Of a DNA stretch of 64,000 bases, positions 50,225 to 60,778 are shown piece by piece (the first letter of the stretch is position 1; each line of letters opens with the position of its first letter). A program made the translations under genes and the position numbers. This stretch comes from Macrobrachium rosenbergii (Eukaryota > Arthropoda > Malacostraca > Decapoda > Palaemonidae): NCBI RefSeq assembly GCF_040412425.1, contig NC_089743.1, forward strand, positions 88,936,971-89,000,970. The letters are read 5' to 3'. The notes under the pieces are model-generated. The model was not told the origin of the DNA. It made no database searches and worked only from the letters and a program-made list of their open reading frames with translations.

Positions 50225-50545
50225 ATGACGTTTGATTCCACGAATGCTGGGGGACCTATTTTACAGATTATACGACCAATAAATCGACCTGGAATGAGAC
50301 GTTACATAGTTTCAGGTTGGTATTGCCGCGTTTGCCCTCAGTTTGTGGCTCCAAAGCCTTTAAATAAGCAGCTCCTAAACTTATATAACAAGCTTCCTCT
50401 TCGGCTGAGGCAGACTGAGGATTCGAAGTCTTTCAACAAGAAACTTAAAACTCTTTTTTATTTAATCGATGATATGCAATATCATTGTATGTGGAATATG
50501 CAACGTGAGCAAATACATCTGATGAATAAACTATTAATTAGATAA
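50225..50545 (+). pseudogene. LINE-like reverse transcriptase C-terminal relic
   Basis: A 106-codon frame ending with LLNLYNKLPLRLRQTEDSKS, then FNKKLKTLFY. The pattern YN-x-LP-x-x-x-R followed about ten residues later by F-x-x-x-LK-x-x-L resembles the tail of some non-LTR reverse transcriptases. The upstream part (residues 1-45) has no recognised motif, so this is probably a 3' fragment. A host gene is not excluded. Confidence 0.45.
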
Positions 50546-50549
50546 TAGA

Positions 50550-51480
50550 GGTCCTGCGAGCGCTTTGGAAGTAGTGCGGGACCTGGATAAACCGGCAGCA
50601 ACAAACCTATGTCGAATGCATTTGCATTCAGTAGACTACTAAGTAATAAATTGTATCAGTTATTTAATCCTAAATATATTTCATTACCTTGACAGTTTAA
50701 AAGAAGATGCTGTTGGCCGTGTATCTAATAATTAAATTACCACGCTAAGCATGATAAGTTATTCAAAATTCTGAAAATGAATTTCAATCATGGCGTTCAC
50801 GAACTCACCCACTGCCGTAACTGGTGATGGAAACGAGTTCCTTTCACAATTAGTCCTGTCTACGAGTCCGACTGTCCTTTTTCAAAACCAGTGACTGCCA
50901 ACGAACAGTCAAGGGCTTCTCCCATTATTGAGAACGAGAAGTATTTAGAAGACAAGGGTGCAATTCGTACAGTCACTAATAACCAAAAAATAAAAACTAC
51001 AGTTGGACCTTGTATGTTTCTGAGTCTATGGCTTGGCATGTCGCAGCCGTGCTGTGAACTATCGCGGGACAATGAAGCATTCTAAAAGACCCCATCTTGA
51101 AACCTTTAAATTTTCTATACTTTATGGGAGCAGTTATGTAAAATCAACATATAAAGCCCGTGTGTTATTTTCAGTATGCTTATGGCTATTACATGCAAGA
51201 TTGAATTAGCTTGCAAGTTAATTAAAAATGAAGAAGAAATCACTCACTGGGAACTCACCAAGGTGTATTGTCTCACACACTATTCAGTTAAATTTCTTCC
51301 TTTTTCAACATCCCAAAGGACTTTTAAAAATAAAAAATTCTGAAGAATAATCTAAATTATTTTTAAGGGGAAGATGGTTAGTTTCAGTGTCATTTTACTG
51401 CCCGCATAATAATTTGGATTGTCCCTCTTGACATCCGTTTAGGTTCCAACAAGATTACGAAGTTCCGAGTCGGAGACGGA
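50550..51480. other. No feature recognised; one unassigned 64-codon frame
   Basis: Frame 50891-51085 is not low-complexity but matches no family I know. No supporting splice structure was seen. Confidence 0.45.
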
Positions 51481-51623
51481 GTTTCACTCCAGTGTGAATA
51501 AACCTTTTGAGTCACTTCGCCGATAACCGGTTAAGTTGTGGAGATTTCGTGGTGTAATGTTCGAATGGGAAGAAAGTCCAGCTTGCTGCTGAATTTTATT
51601 GGTGTTTACGTATTCATTTCAAG

Positions 51624-51677
51624 ATGAGAATTGGTCGTAGCAGATATTGGTACCTTTTACTTGCGTCTTTATTTTCA
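51624..51677 (+). CDS. Possible first coding exon with a signal-peptide-like start (very tentative)
   Basis: An ATG with A at -3 (AAGATG) opens 18 codons, MRIGRSRYWYLLLASLFS, then meets TCA-GTAAGT, a good splice donor, in phase 0. A basic start followed by a hydrophobic WYLLLASLF core looks like the beginning of a secretory signal. An in-frame stop lies upstream at 51555, so the frame does not extend 5'. The preceding 200 bp is less repetitive and has higher GC than the neighbourhood. No downstream exon was identified, and such short combinations arise by chance. Confidence 0.2.
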
Positions 51678-51679
51678 GT

Positions 51680-52868
51680 AAGTTCACTTTTGTTTGAGGT
51701 TTTATTTAATTGCATTGTTATGCTAAGCTACAGCTGAAGGGAAGTCTGTAGCCATTGGCTAACCCTGGACATGTTGTGGTAATAATCTGTGATAGCTGGC
51801 CATATTTACAGGCCATAGAGACCAAGGAATTAAATTTATTTGCAGCCAATTAATGTATCAAAAATGTTGCAGTTAACAAATGCATGAATCATAAGCTATT
51901 GGCTATTTTTGTAGCTTCATACCAATTGTTTTTACGTTTTTACCATTTGGCGATTTTTTCTGTTCCTATATTTTAAAAGTTAATGGAAGAATACACTTGG
52001 GGAACATTTTTGTTGACTACTACAAACACCAGTGATCTCCTAATGTATTCTCAAAACAAGAGCCCTTGAGAGGGTTCTTAGGTTTGGATTACTTGAGATC
52101 TCTGACACTCGCAAAGAGCAAGAAAGCAAAAAATAAAAAGTAAAACGTGAAATACAATATGGTAATCTCTCACCTAGCCTAATCATCTGTGTAAATTTTT
52201 GTAAATTGCCATAGCCCAGTTTCAACATCAGTTGTCTGGTTAAAGGTAACACTTACTGTATAGTGCAGAAGGGGTAGCCTAGTTTGCAGAACAACGGGAC
52301 CAGGCCCTAGCACAACCTCTGAGCTACTACTTGGTTCTACCTCCATTGTTTCTGATGTTTAGTGTTACTAAGAGGGTCCCTCCCCCTCAGCTAGGTCAGG
52401 GCACTGCGCCCTAACTGAGGTTAAGAAGGTAGGATCTGGTTAGGTCAGGACGTGGCATTCTAGGAAAGGTTAGGTTTGTTTTCATCTTCCAAACCTGTTT
52501 CTGTTCTACACCTTATAGTTACATACATTAGGCCTGACCTGGTCAGGGGGGCCTTTTGCCCCCAGGGCCTCCCACCTAAACATGACACTGTACACTGCTG
52601 CGCGACATGTACGTTGCAATGCAGTATTGCCAGTTTGACATTTCCAGCAATACTGGGTGGTTATGTTCAATCACATAACGACACCAGTAGGTAAAACTGC
52701 AGAATACTATCATGGCCTTGATTCCCACCAGTCGCTGACCGGAATATTTACCACCTTTTGTATATGTTTCAATGTCTTATGTTTGTTTGGTATTTAGAAT
52801 CTTTGTTTTTACGTTCTTCTTCAAGGGGCTCGTACTATATGTTGCACCAGTTTTGTGTGTAAACTGGC
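51680..52868. other. No gene recognised; scattered TTAGGT motifs
   Basis: Several GGTTAGGT or CTAGGTCAGG phrases occur at 52390-52480, in the inverse orientation to the CCTAA motifs at 59.3-59.9 kb. No coding exon was supported. Confidence 0.45.
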
Positions 52869-52870
52869 AT

Positions 52871-53032
52871 TTTGTACATGCAACTTACCCGTCAGATATA
52901 TACTTAGCTATAGTCTCCGACGTTCCCGACAGAATTTCAAAACCGCGCACACGCACAGGTAGGTCAGGTGATCAACCATACCCGTCAGCTGGGTGGCGGA
53001 ATAGGAACCATTCCTGCTTAATCAGATTTTCT
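52871..53032. repeat. Left inverted terminal repeat of the DIRS-like element
   Basis: Begins TTTGTACATGCAACTTACCC and contains TCAGATATATACTTAGCTAT and AGGTAGGTCAGGTGATCAAC. The inverse occurs at 59024-59184. It is distinguished from the right end by CATGCAACTTACCCGTCAGA in place of CATACTTACCCGGCAGA. Confidence 0.9.
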
Positions 53033-53193
53033 GTCGCTGGTTCCGGCAACATCTGCTGTTGGTTCCTTCCTGCTTTGATTTTCGTTTTCTCGCTTGCTGA
53101 GGATCTTTTGGCCTGATTTTGGTGACGTATTGATCTTTGGTTTGGCATACGCTATTGTGGACTGTTTGATTTGCTTTTGGATTGTTCATTAAG

Positions 53194-53397
53194 ATGTCTG
53201 ACGTTAATGTTTCGCCTGTGTTCCGTGTGTGTGCTAGGCAAGAATGTAAGGTGAGGTTGCTGAAAGCTTGTAGACCTCACACTGGGTGTATGAGGTGTAG
53301 GGGAAATGATTGTTCTTCGGACAATAGGTGCAAGGAGTGTGAGAAATTGTCTGATCAGGAATGGAAGGTTTTGTCTTCTTTATCTGAAGAAGCTTGA
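53194..53397 (+). pseudogene. Gag-like N-terminal Cys/His-rich segment (element 1)
   Basis: The likely start is MSDVNVS at 53194, four codons inside the longer frame, because the second element at 60515 also begins MSD. The 67 residues contain an ordered cluster: C-x4-C, then H-x2-C-x2-C-R-G, then C-x5-C-x2-C, followed by EWKVL. The spacing suits zinc binding. The frame then stops at 53397, but an adjacent frame continues with LERIELGKASSRSSSRSRSA, so a single-base shift ended it. In Gag-like proteins such a module could bind nucleic acid; that role is inferred. Confidence 0.65.
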
Positions 53398-55500
53398 AAG
53401 GATAGAGTTAGGGAAGGCTTCCTCCAGAAGCTCGAGTAGGTCTCGCTCTGCTGAGCATGATTTGAAATTAACCCAGTAGACTCTCCTAATCCTTTGGTTT
53501 CAGCCCCTTCTCCTTCATCGAACCTGTGGATTCGTCCTCTGAAATGGCTGCGATGAAAGCGGAACTTTTCAGGTGAAATCGCAACTGCCCGCGATGAAGG
53601 AAGGTAAGAGTGACAGTGATATGTGCAGTGTCCCCAGTGTAGTGGAGGGGGCGTCTGATCGGCCTCCGCATTGCTCCTAGGCCTAGACCTCTTCCAAACT
53701 CCCAGGACCAGTGGAGGAGGAATGTCGAAAGCCGCAGGGAGGGGATGTAGAGCATCCCCAACGATCAGGCGTCCCTTCGGCAGATCCTGTTGTTGCGTCC
53801 CAGGCTGCCTTGGATCGCCATAGAAAAGGCATCCTGAAAAAGTGCTTCGTCGTCTGACGCCGTCTTTCTCCGAGACGTGGTTGAGTTCGGCTGAGGAGTC
53901 GCGCCTTTTGAAGAGATCTTGAAGGCTCCTAGAGTAGAGCGTTTGGACTCGAGCCCTGAGCGCTTCCCGGAGGATTCTCCTATTGTCAGGAAGAGAGCTC
54001 GTAGATCCTCTCCTCCTCTCCATCAGGGGTGAAGGATTCACGAAGAAGATTTTGATCGGCCTCCAGGAGCAGTTATCGGCGCTTGTTGATCTTTGCTAAG
54101 GACCCTCTTCTCGTAGGAAGGATGACTTTTCCTGTCAAGAGTTCCAGGAAGCTCGCCTTCAACTCGTCGCTTTCTCCTGCCAAGCTTCCTTCGTCCAGCA
54201 AGTTTTCTTCGTCTCGTAGACGCTCTCGCCGAACAGGCGCCAGTCTCCCAGCAGGCGCACTTCTTCCAGGCGCTCGTCATCGGAGAGAAGCGCCTCCTTC
54301 CAGGCGCACTTCCCACTGTACTTCTCCTTGGGCAGGCGCCGTCGTCTTCCAAGCTCCTCCCCGGCAGGCGCCGCCTCCTACCAAGCGCCCCTGTTTTAGG
54401 GCCCTCCTGGAAGGCTCTCATCAGTGGACAGGTCCCCTCTCTGACAGGCGCCCGTCCGGGTCAGGCGCCATTCTCCTGGTAGGCGCCTGAGCTGGACAGG
54501 AGTGCTTCTCCTTCCAGGCTCGCTTCCCTGATAGGCGCTCTTCTTCTTAAGCCTTCCTCTCCGCCTGCTGCTTTGGGAGGAAGTTTCAGAAGAGGATTCT
54601 CCTAAGGACGCTGGAGTTTCGGATTACAAACGGTTGGCTTCGGTTTTAATTCAGGAGTTTGAGATTCTCTTGTCATGCTGCCCTCCTCTCCGGGATCTTT
54701 GTGGGACAGCACCAAGTCAACTAGACCCTTCTGTTTGTCAAGATGCGCCCACGATTTCGATGAGGAAGGCCTTTAAAGGAGTAGGGGAGTGGATGCAGTC
54801 TAAGAAGGATGCAAGCAAGACGGTTTTCTTTCCTCCTTTGAAACTTTTGGGAAAATCAGAATGTGGTATGAGACCAAGGAGCCTATGGGGTTGGGTTTCC
54901 ACATTGCTTGGACGCAGATTTCTAATCTAGTTGACTCCTCCAGGAGACTTTCCCTTCTTCAGCGAAGGCGACTTGGGGAATGAGTGAAATGGATCATCTC
55001 CTCAAGGGTCTTTTAGAGTTGTGGAGGTCTTCAACTTTATGGATTGGTCTCTTGAGCTTTGGCCAACAGGACTGGGATCCCGAATTCCTGTGTTTGGATG
55101 ACTTCTTTAGTGTTTTGTCTTGCTTGGACAAAGCAGTGAGGGACGGTTCCTGCTGGAAGTCGCTGCCTTATTCGAGCTGCTATTCTGAAGAAGAGGCTGC
55201 ATTCAGCTCTTCCTCACGAAGTCTGTGTCTCCTCTTCAGAGATCCTCTCTCTGTTTGCTCCTTTTCTCCTCACCTTTTTCCTCAAAACTTGGTGAAGGAG
55301 ATTTCTGCCTTTATCTGAAAAGGCGACACAAGACCTTTGGCCCAGTCTTCAAGAGGGTCAGACCTGTCAGTCCCTTCGCCAAGAAGGAGAAGGCTCCCTT
55401 CAGGAGCCCTTTCGAGGTGGTCCTTCGTCCAGACCTCCTTCAGGAGCAAAAGACCAGAGAGGAGAGGAAGGCCTTCCCTCTGCCCATCAGAAGGACCAAA
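53398..55500 (+). pseudogene. Gag-like central and C-terminal region (element 1), multiply frameshifted
   Basis: From about 54083 to 54490 the frame is Arg/Ser/Pro/Ala-rich, built on a dozen AGGCGC motifs. From 54616 it reads DYKRLASVLIQEFEILLSCC and later SKTVFFPPLKLLG. A further frame from 54980 begins MSEMDHLLKGLLELW, and another (55225-55503) ends in a basic segment. I associate this order (Tyr-Lys-Arg-Leu-Ala, then a K-T-x-F-x-F-PP motif, then a helical SE-x-DHLL region) with the ORF upstream of RT in crustacean DIRS elements. The roles of the pieces are not known. At least five frame breaks are present. Confidence 0.6.
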
Positions 55501-55559
55501 TGAAGAACGAGTACTCCAGACGACAGGGGTGCCAGACTGCCAATCTGCCGAGGTCTGGG

Positions 55560-56160
55560 CACAGAGAGGGGCGGACGACTGGTCCTCTCCATTTTAAGAA
55601 GAGGCTACCTTATCCCTTCAGGGAAAGTCCTCCTTAACATCAACTCCCAGGAGTTATCCGCCAGCTACAGGGATCCCATCAAGAACCAGGCTCTTTTCTA
55701 GCAGTGGAACAAAATGTTAGAAAAGGAAGCAATAGAACTGGTTCAAGACTCCATTCCCCCGGTTTTACAAACTGTCTTTTTCTGGTTCCAAATCTCGGGG
55801 TTGGAGACCGTGGTTCTGATGTAAAGTTACTCTGAATTTCTTCATAATCAAGACGAAATTCAAAATGGAGACTACCTCTTCGGTTCTGCAGCTCTTCGTC
55901 CAGGGGATTGATGGTCTCCTGACCTGCAGGACGCTTACTTCCACATTCCATTCATCCCTCGTCAAGAAAGTTCCTGAGGTTCGTGATTGGGAAAAGTTTT
56001 TCAATTCAGGTCCCTGTGCTTGGTCTTTCGACGGCCCCACAAGTGTTCACGGGCATCTTAAGGAATGTGGGCACGCTGGCTTCACTTAGAGGGGAGTGAG
56101 GATATCAATGTATCTCGACGATTGGCTGATTCGAGCTCAATCAAAGGACAGTTGTTCTGA
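55560..56160 (+). pseudogene. DIRS reverse transcriptase palm, broken
   Basis: The motif PVLGLSTAPQVFTGIL (about 56013-56060) matches the conserved P-F-G-L-S-x-A-P-x-x-F segment. MYLDDWLIRAQS at 56108-56143 is the catalytic YLDD box with both Asp intact. The segment before it (55620-55990) shows remnants of the fingers and palm, with stops. RT copies the element RNA into DNA. Confidence 0.8.
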
Positions 56161-56225
56161 GTACTTGTCGATCACCCTAAATATGACACAGTCCCTTGAC
56201 TATTAGTAAATCCCACAGAAATCCC

Positions 56226-57115
56226 AGGTTGTTCCCGAGCAGAGCATTGTTTACCTGGGGATTGTGATGGATTCTCGGGATTTTCTAGCCTTTCCATCCC
56301 AAGAGAGAATAGATCGCTGTATAGAAAAGGTGACAGTTTTTCTAAGGAGAAAACATTGTTCAGCGAGGGAGTGGATGAGTTTGCTGGGACCATTTCCCTG
56401 AACAGTTCTGTCTCCTTAGGAAAACTTCATCTGAGACCTCTTCAGTTTTTCCTAAAGGAGAGTTGGGACCAGAAGTCTCAGGGACTTAGCAACTTTGTTC
56501 CAAATTCGGACAAGATAAAAGAGGATCTCAACTGGTGGTTAGACCTCGAAAAATTATGCTGGCAAGGACTGTCTCTTCAGTTACCGAGCCCCACCCTAGT
56601 GTTGTTCTCAGACGCCTCGGAGTCGGGATGGGGGCAACACTAGGGTCGAGAGAAGTGTCAGGCACCTGGGAGGGAGACCAGGTGAACTGGCACATCAACA
56701 AGAAAGAGCTATCAGCAGTTCATTTGGCTCTCACAAGTTCGAGTTCCTTTGTCGAGGACAAGTAGTCCAAGTGAACTCAGACAACACTACTGCCCTGGCT
56801 TATATAGGAAACAGGAGGAACACACTCCTTCTCCCCTTTACGAAACGGCAAAAACGTTGCTGTTATGGGCTCAGGAGAGGAGGATCAGACTCCTCACCAG
56901 ATTTGTACAGGGAGAGAGGAATGAGGGCCGACCTTCTCAGCAGGAAGGATCAGGTCCTTCCCACAGAGGACTTCCATTCAGAAGTCTGCGAAAGACTGTG
57001 AACCTGTGGGGAAGGCCGAATATCGACCTTTTGCAACCCACTGGAATGCAAGAAAACTACTGCCTCCCTGACATCGGACCCGAGAGCAGTTGTACAGACA
57101 GTCTTCCCTAGATTG
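56226..57115 (+). pseudogene. DIRS RT connection and RNase H domain, broken
   Basis: In order: SIVYLGIVMDSRDFLAFP (about 56244-56300); SLGKLHLRPLQFFLKESWDQ (about 56416-56475); LVLFSDASESGWG (Asp at 56611); WHINKKELSAVHLAL (about 56688-56730); VNSDNTTALAYIGN (Asp at 56780); RADLLSRKDQ (Asp at 56930); and WGRPNIDLL (57007 on). These follow the RNase H core of DIRS1-like elements in the correct order. Consecutive motifs fall in different frames, so at least four shifts separate them. RNase H removes the RNA template strand. Confidence 0.83.
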
Positions 57116-57399
57116 ACAGGATTAGACGGATATGCCTTTCCCCATTCAAGATCCTAGGAGAAGTGGGTGGAAAGCTTGCATCATCGGAAGGCTGAGACCG
57201 ACACTGGTAGTCTGTTTTGGCCAGCTCAAGACTGGTTCAAGAGGTACTGGAATGGGATAGTAGATTTTCCAAGATCGCTTCCACACAGGAACGATCTTTC
57301 AAACAGCCCCACTTCAACAGATTCCACAAGAATCTCCCTGCCTCAGTCTAACTGCCTTCAGACCATCGAAGGTCTGGTCAGAGCGAAGGGGTTTTTCGC

Positions 57400-58415
57400 A
57401 CAAAGCTGCAAGGCTATTGCAAGAGCCAGGAGATCCTCAACCCTTTCGTGGCTACTAGTCGAAGTGGGAGGTCTTTAGAAGATGGTGCAGGACCAATAAG
57501 ATATCCTCTTCCAGTACCTCTGTGACAAACATTGCTGATTTTTTATCTTCCTGAGGAACATTGTAAACCTCGCTGTATCCACAATTAAGGATACAGGAGT
57601 ATGTTATCTTCGGTTTTCAGACACAGAGATCTGAATATCTCTGAGAACAGAGACCTCATGACCTTATATAAGGTCTTTTGAAACGTCAAAATTCAGACTT
57701 CTGAAACCTCCCAGTTGGAATCAGACATATTTTGAAATTCTTAATGTCTAAAAATTGAACCTCCCATCAAGCTTCCTTCAGGGACCTCACCAGGAAGTCA
57801 CTTTTCCTCTTTGCCCTTGCCAGCTAAGAGAAATAAGTGGAAATACAAGCCTTAGACGGCAAAGTTGGTTTTATGAGGTTCAAGCATATGCTCCTTTAAA
57901 CCATTCTTTCTAGCGAAGAATGAGAACTCTTCTAAACCGTACCAAGAACCTTGAATTAAAAGGTCTTTTCTTCTGTGACGGACATGAGTTGGAGGACTCT
58001 ATGCCCTGTCAGGAGCCTTAAATTCTACTTAGAAAAGAAGAAATCTCTGGGAGGATCAAAGTTGAAAGTCTTTGGTGCTCTGTCAGGAATCCTTCACGAG
58101 GATCTCAAAGAATGCGCTGTCCTTTTTATTATGACGTCATCAAGGAAGCTTATATCTCATGTGAGGATGAGCACTTTAAGCCCTTAGAGTGAAAGCACAC
58201 GGTATGAGAGCCATTGCTACTCCTTGGCTTTTCACAAGACGTTGTTCTCCAGTCTATTTTAGAGGCAACCTATTGGAGGTGTAATTCAACGTTCGTGATC
58301 TCATTACTACAGATATTAGAGTAACGCGTATGATAAGTGCTTTCTCTAGAGCCGCACGTATTCAAGTGATTCGGTGCTGGGACAGGAGCTGGAATCCAAC
58401 TTCTATTTAGTTTTA
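57400..58415 (+). pseudogene. Tyrosine recombinase of the DIRS-like element, broken
   Basis: Recognisable pieces are SLFLFALAS followed by a damaged first-arginine box ending VEIQAL (about 57795-57860), where inserted bases split the usual K-R-I-x-E-I-Q-A-L. Next come TLCPVRSLKFYLEKKKSLGG (about 57994-58053), the second box KAHGMRAIATPWLF (58192-58233, His at 58198, Arg at 58207), and TYWRCNSTF near 58268 followed in another frame by HYYR, the expected nucleophile-Tyr region. The enzyme class joins circular element DNA to the genome through a covalent Tyr-DNA link. Catalytic residues survive only in separate frames. Confidence 0.78.
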
Positions 58416-58896
58416 AAGTTAATTTAGTTGTTTTTTAGGCTTGGTGGTGTGTGTTTTTTATGGTTGGCTGAAAGAGGGTGATGGAATTTATGCTTCCCTT
58501 TCAATTTTTATCACTAACAAGGTTAGGATTGGTCAGGTGGCTTGGATTATTGTCATGTTCCTTGTAATTCTGTATGGACACTTAGCTCTGTCATGTAAGA
58601 GGATAGCCCTATTGATACGATTCAGGTGTAGGCCTGGTCATGTAAGTGGGCAGCCCCTTTGACATTTATCCGCTATAGGCTCGGCCATGTTAGTGGGTCA
58701 TCCCCCATTGGCACGATCCAGAAGGGCTGTCAGTCACAGGTCACATCCTCGCTGAAGCTCCTGAGGCAAGTAGACTCATAGACAGTATCCATGAAGTCTT
58801 CTGCCCAATCAGGTAAGAACCATGGTTTTTGTTTATCCTACAAACATGTTGTTTCGTTTTAGTTATTTTCTGTCTCTTGCCCTCCTCCAAGGGTGC

Positions 58897-58985
58897 TATA
58901 TATATATCTGACGGTGCTTGCATGTACAAAAATGATATTTTTATGATAAAATAAAGTTTTGTACATACTACCGGCAGATATATAC
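58897..58985. repeat. Internal complementary region of the DIRS-like element
   Basis: The left half (58897-58930, TCTGACGGTGCTTGCATGTA) is the inverse of the left terminal edge at 52871-52902. The right half (58932-58985, TTTTGTACATACTACCGGCA) is the inverse of the right terminal edge at 59158-59212. Each half carries the variants of its own partner edge. In DIRS-1 such a region bridges the two ends during circle formation. Confidence 0.85.
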
Positions 58986-59023
58986 GATTGATGGCCCGCC
59001 AGCCTCCTCAGAGACAGGTGGAA

Positions 59024-59212
59024 GAGAAAAATCTGATTAGAAAACGGAATGGTTCCTATTCCCCACCCAGCGGCGGGGTATGGTTGATCACCTGACCTAC
59101 CTGTGCGTGTCAGCGAGTTTTGAAATTTGTCGGGAACGTCGAGACTATAGCTAAGTATATATCTGCCGGGTAAGTATGTACAAACTTTATTTTATCATAA
59201 AATATCATATTA
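59024..59212. repeat. Right inverted terminal repeat of the DIRS-like element
   Basis: Inverse of the left terminal repeat over about 160 bp. It extends about 28 bp beyond the left copy with ACTTTATTTTATCATAAAAT, and that extension is also found inverted in the internal complementary region. Confidence 0.88.
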
Positions 59213-59329
59213 CCCAACTAGGGGGGAATGATGGTATTCTACTATTTTACTTGGTAGCCTACTAATTTGTACTACTGTTGGAAAGCAGACTTTTGGGAGG
59301 GAAAATTTTAAAAATTTTAGATTGCAGAG

Positions 59330-59935
59330 ATGCATCCTAACCTAACCTAGGTCACCAGGTCCTGCCTGACTGGAAAGCCCAACTGAACCCAGTAACTTGA
59401 CCTTGGTCACCATAAGTTACAGAGTATCCATATTTGACTGCCTACATACCATGGTTATGTATTTTCATCTGTTATTAATTTTATGTAAAACCATTATTGC
59501 ATGCATTTTAATTTGTGCTTTGAAAATTTCTAAGATTCTTTCCATTCGCAAGTGAACAGTTTTAAAGATACTGGACTCGCTCAGGTATGCTACATTTGTT
59601 GGACCTCAGTAAAAAAAAAGTGGGGGGAGGGAGGTTTGCAGGTGGGGGGAAGACAGAAAATGAGTGAAATGCAAGGAGGGATCTAACCTACCCTAACCTA
59701 GAAGGCCTGGTCTTTACCTAGCAGGGAAGGGGGGAAGCTTTGCTCCTCATGGATCCCCTTCTTTAACCTAACCTACGGGTGCCTTACCTAGCTGGAGAGT
59801 TTTACCCTACCTCCTGGACCTTCCACCTAACCTAACCTAAGGGTGCCAGGTAGTTACTTAGCCAGTAAATGATAGGGTTTGTGACTTAACCTAACCACAT
59901 CTAACTTAGGGCTTCTGGTCATCACTTGGCCCATA
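59330..59935. repeat. Degenerate (CCTAA)-containing repeat block
   Basis: Five or six groups of CCTAACCTAA (near 59336, 59686, 59766, 59828, 59887), several followed by GGTCACCAGGTC-like or GGGTGCC-like phrases, spaced 60-350 bp. CCTAA is the arthropod telomere unit, but these short interstitial runs may simply be part of an old dispersed repeat. Confidence 0.5.
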
Positions 59936-60235
59936 TCCTTGGTTTTTAGTATGTGACATCACTTTTAAAATCTTTTTGATATTTTACCTTAATCACAGTC
60001 AGAAATTGCAGAAGCATCTTGAGCAGGTTAGAATACATCCTTGTATTTTACCCTTTGCTATTATTCCCCACCAAAAACCTTGCTTTTCCACAGTGGCCTA
60101 TTGTGTGTTTCCAAAATATAACCAACAATTATCAACGTTTGGAAATTAAATCAATGAGGGGAAATTTTGTCAGAATCTTCTACATTTTCAGTCATTCAAA
60201 TTTTAATTTTCATAATGGCCTGTGTCACCAAGTAA

Positions 60236-60430
60236 TTACATAGTTGTGCTTTATACACGATCGGCAGTTAAAAATTTGAAGTTCGCAGTAGCGATTCAAT
60301 TGATGTGAGTGTAGGTAACGGCCCCTCCCTCTGTTGGGGAACAACAGGTACAACAAAACAGAGAAAATCACTTCTTTTCTGCTGATGTTCGACGTAACAT
60401 CAAATGGTTTGGTGGTTGGGTTTTGAAGTT
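60236..60430 (+). repeat. Possible left terminal repeat of the second DIRS-like element
   Basis: Sequence from TACATAGTTGTGC through ACACGATCGGCAGT to GGGGAACAACAGGTAC precedes the Gag-like start, as the terminal repeat does in element 1. Its inverse partner would lie outside the window, so this is positional inference. Confidence 0.35.
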
Positions 60431-60514
60431 TTCTACATTGCTTTTCCAAGGAATTGGTGAAGTATTGTTGATTTTGGTAGCTTTTCAGCTTAGCTTAGTT
60501 GTTATTCCTATAAT

Positions 60515-60771
60515 ATGTCTGATTCTAGCTCGAGTTTTAGATATTGTAGCGAAGGATGTAAGACTCATATGACTAAAGTGACTTACGATAGTCATACAGT
60601 TTGTGCTAAGTATAGAGGACAAGAGTGCTCAAAAGATCTTACTTGCGCTGAATGTGTTGGCTGGGATGAGAAGAAGTGGAAAGTTTTGAAATCTCATTTG
60701 GATAAATTAGAAAGGAATCAGAAAAGGAAGGCGGCTGTTAGAGCCAAGGGTAGGGCTGTGAGCTTAGAACC
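60515..60771 (+). pseudogene. Gag-like N-terminal Cys/His-rich segment (element 2), split by a SINE
   Basis: MSDSSSSFRYCSEGCKTHMT opens a frame with C-x3-C, H-x2-C, R-G-x2-C, C-x5-C and C-x2-C in the same order as the segment at 53194, then KKWKVLKS and a Lys/Arg-rich helix. The second Cys of the C-x2-C preceding RG is Tyr here. The last dozen codons before the stop at 60794 belong to the inserted SINE. Sequence after the SINE (61033 on) continues the gag region. Confidence 0.65.
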
Positions 60772-60778
60772 TGTCTCT

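Larger units (their letters stand above)
52871..59212 (+). mobile_element. DIRS1-like tyrosine-recombinase retrotransposon, near full length, inactivated
   Basis: About 6.3 kb bounded by inverted terminal repeats with no target duplication seen, as expected for the group. In order it holds a Cys/His-rich Gag-like start, an Arg/Ser/Pro-rich Gag region, RT with YLDDW, RNase H, a tyrosine recombinase and an internal complementary region before the right end. DIRS elements replicate through a circular DNA and insert with a recombinase and not with a DDE integrase. Many stops and single-base shifts break every frame, so the copy is dead. DIRS1-like elements are known to be common in decapods. Confidence 0.87.

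Noticed and set aside
50891..51085. 64-codon frame as a host exon
   Set aside because: Not low-complexity, but no recognised domain, no clear splice sites and no neighbouring exon. Kept only as an unassigned frame.
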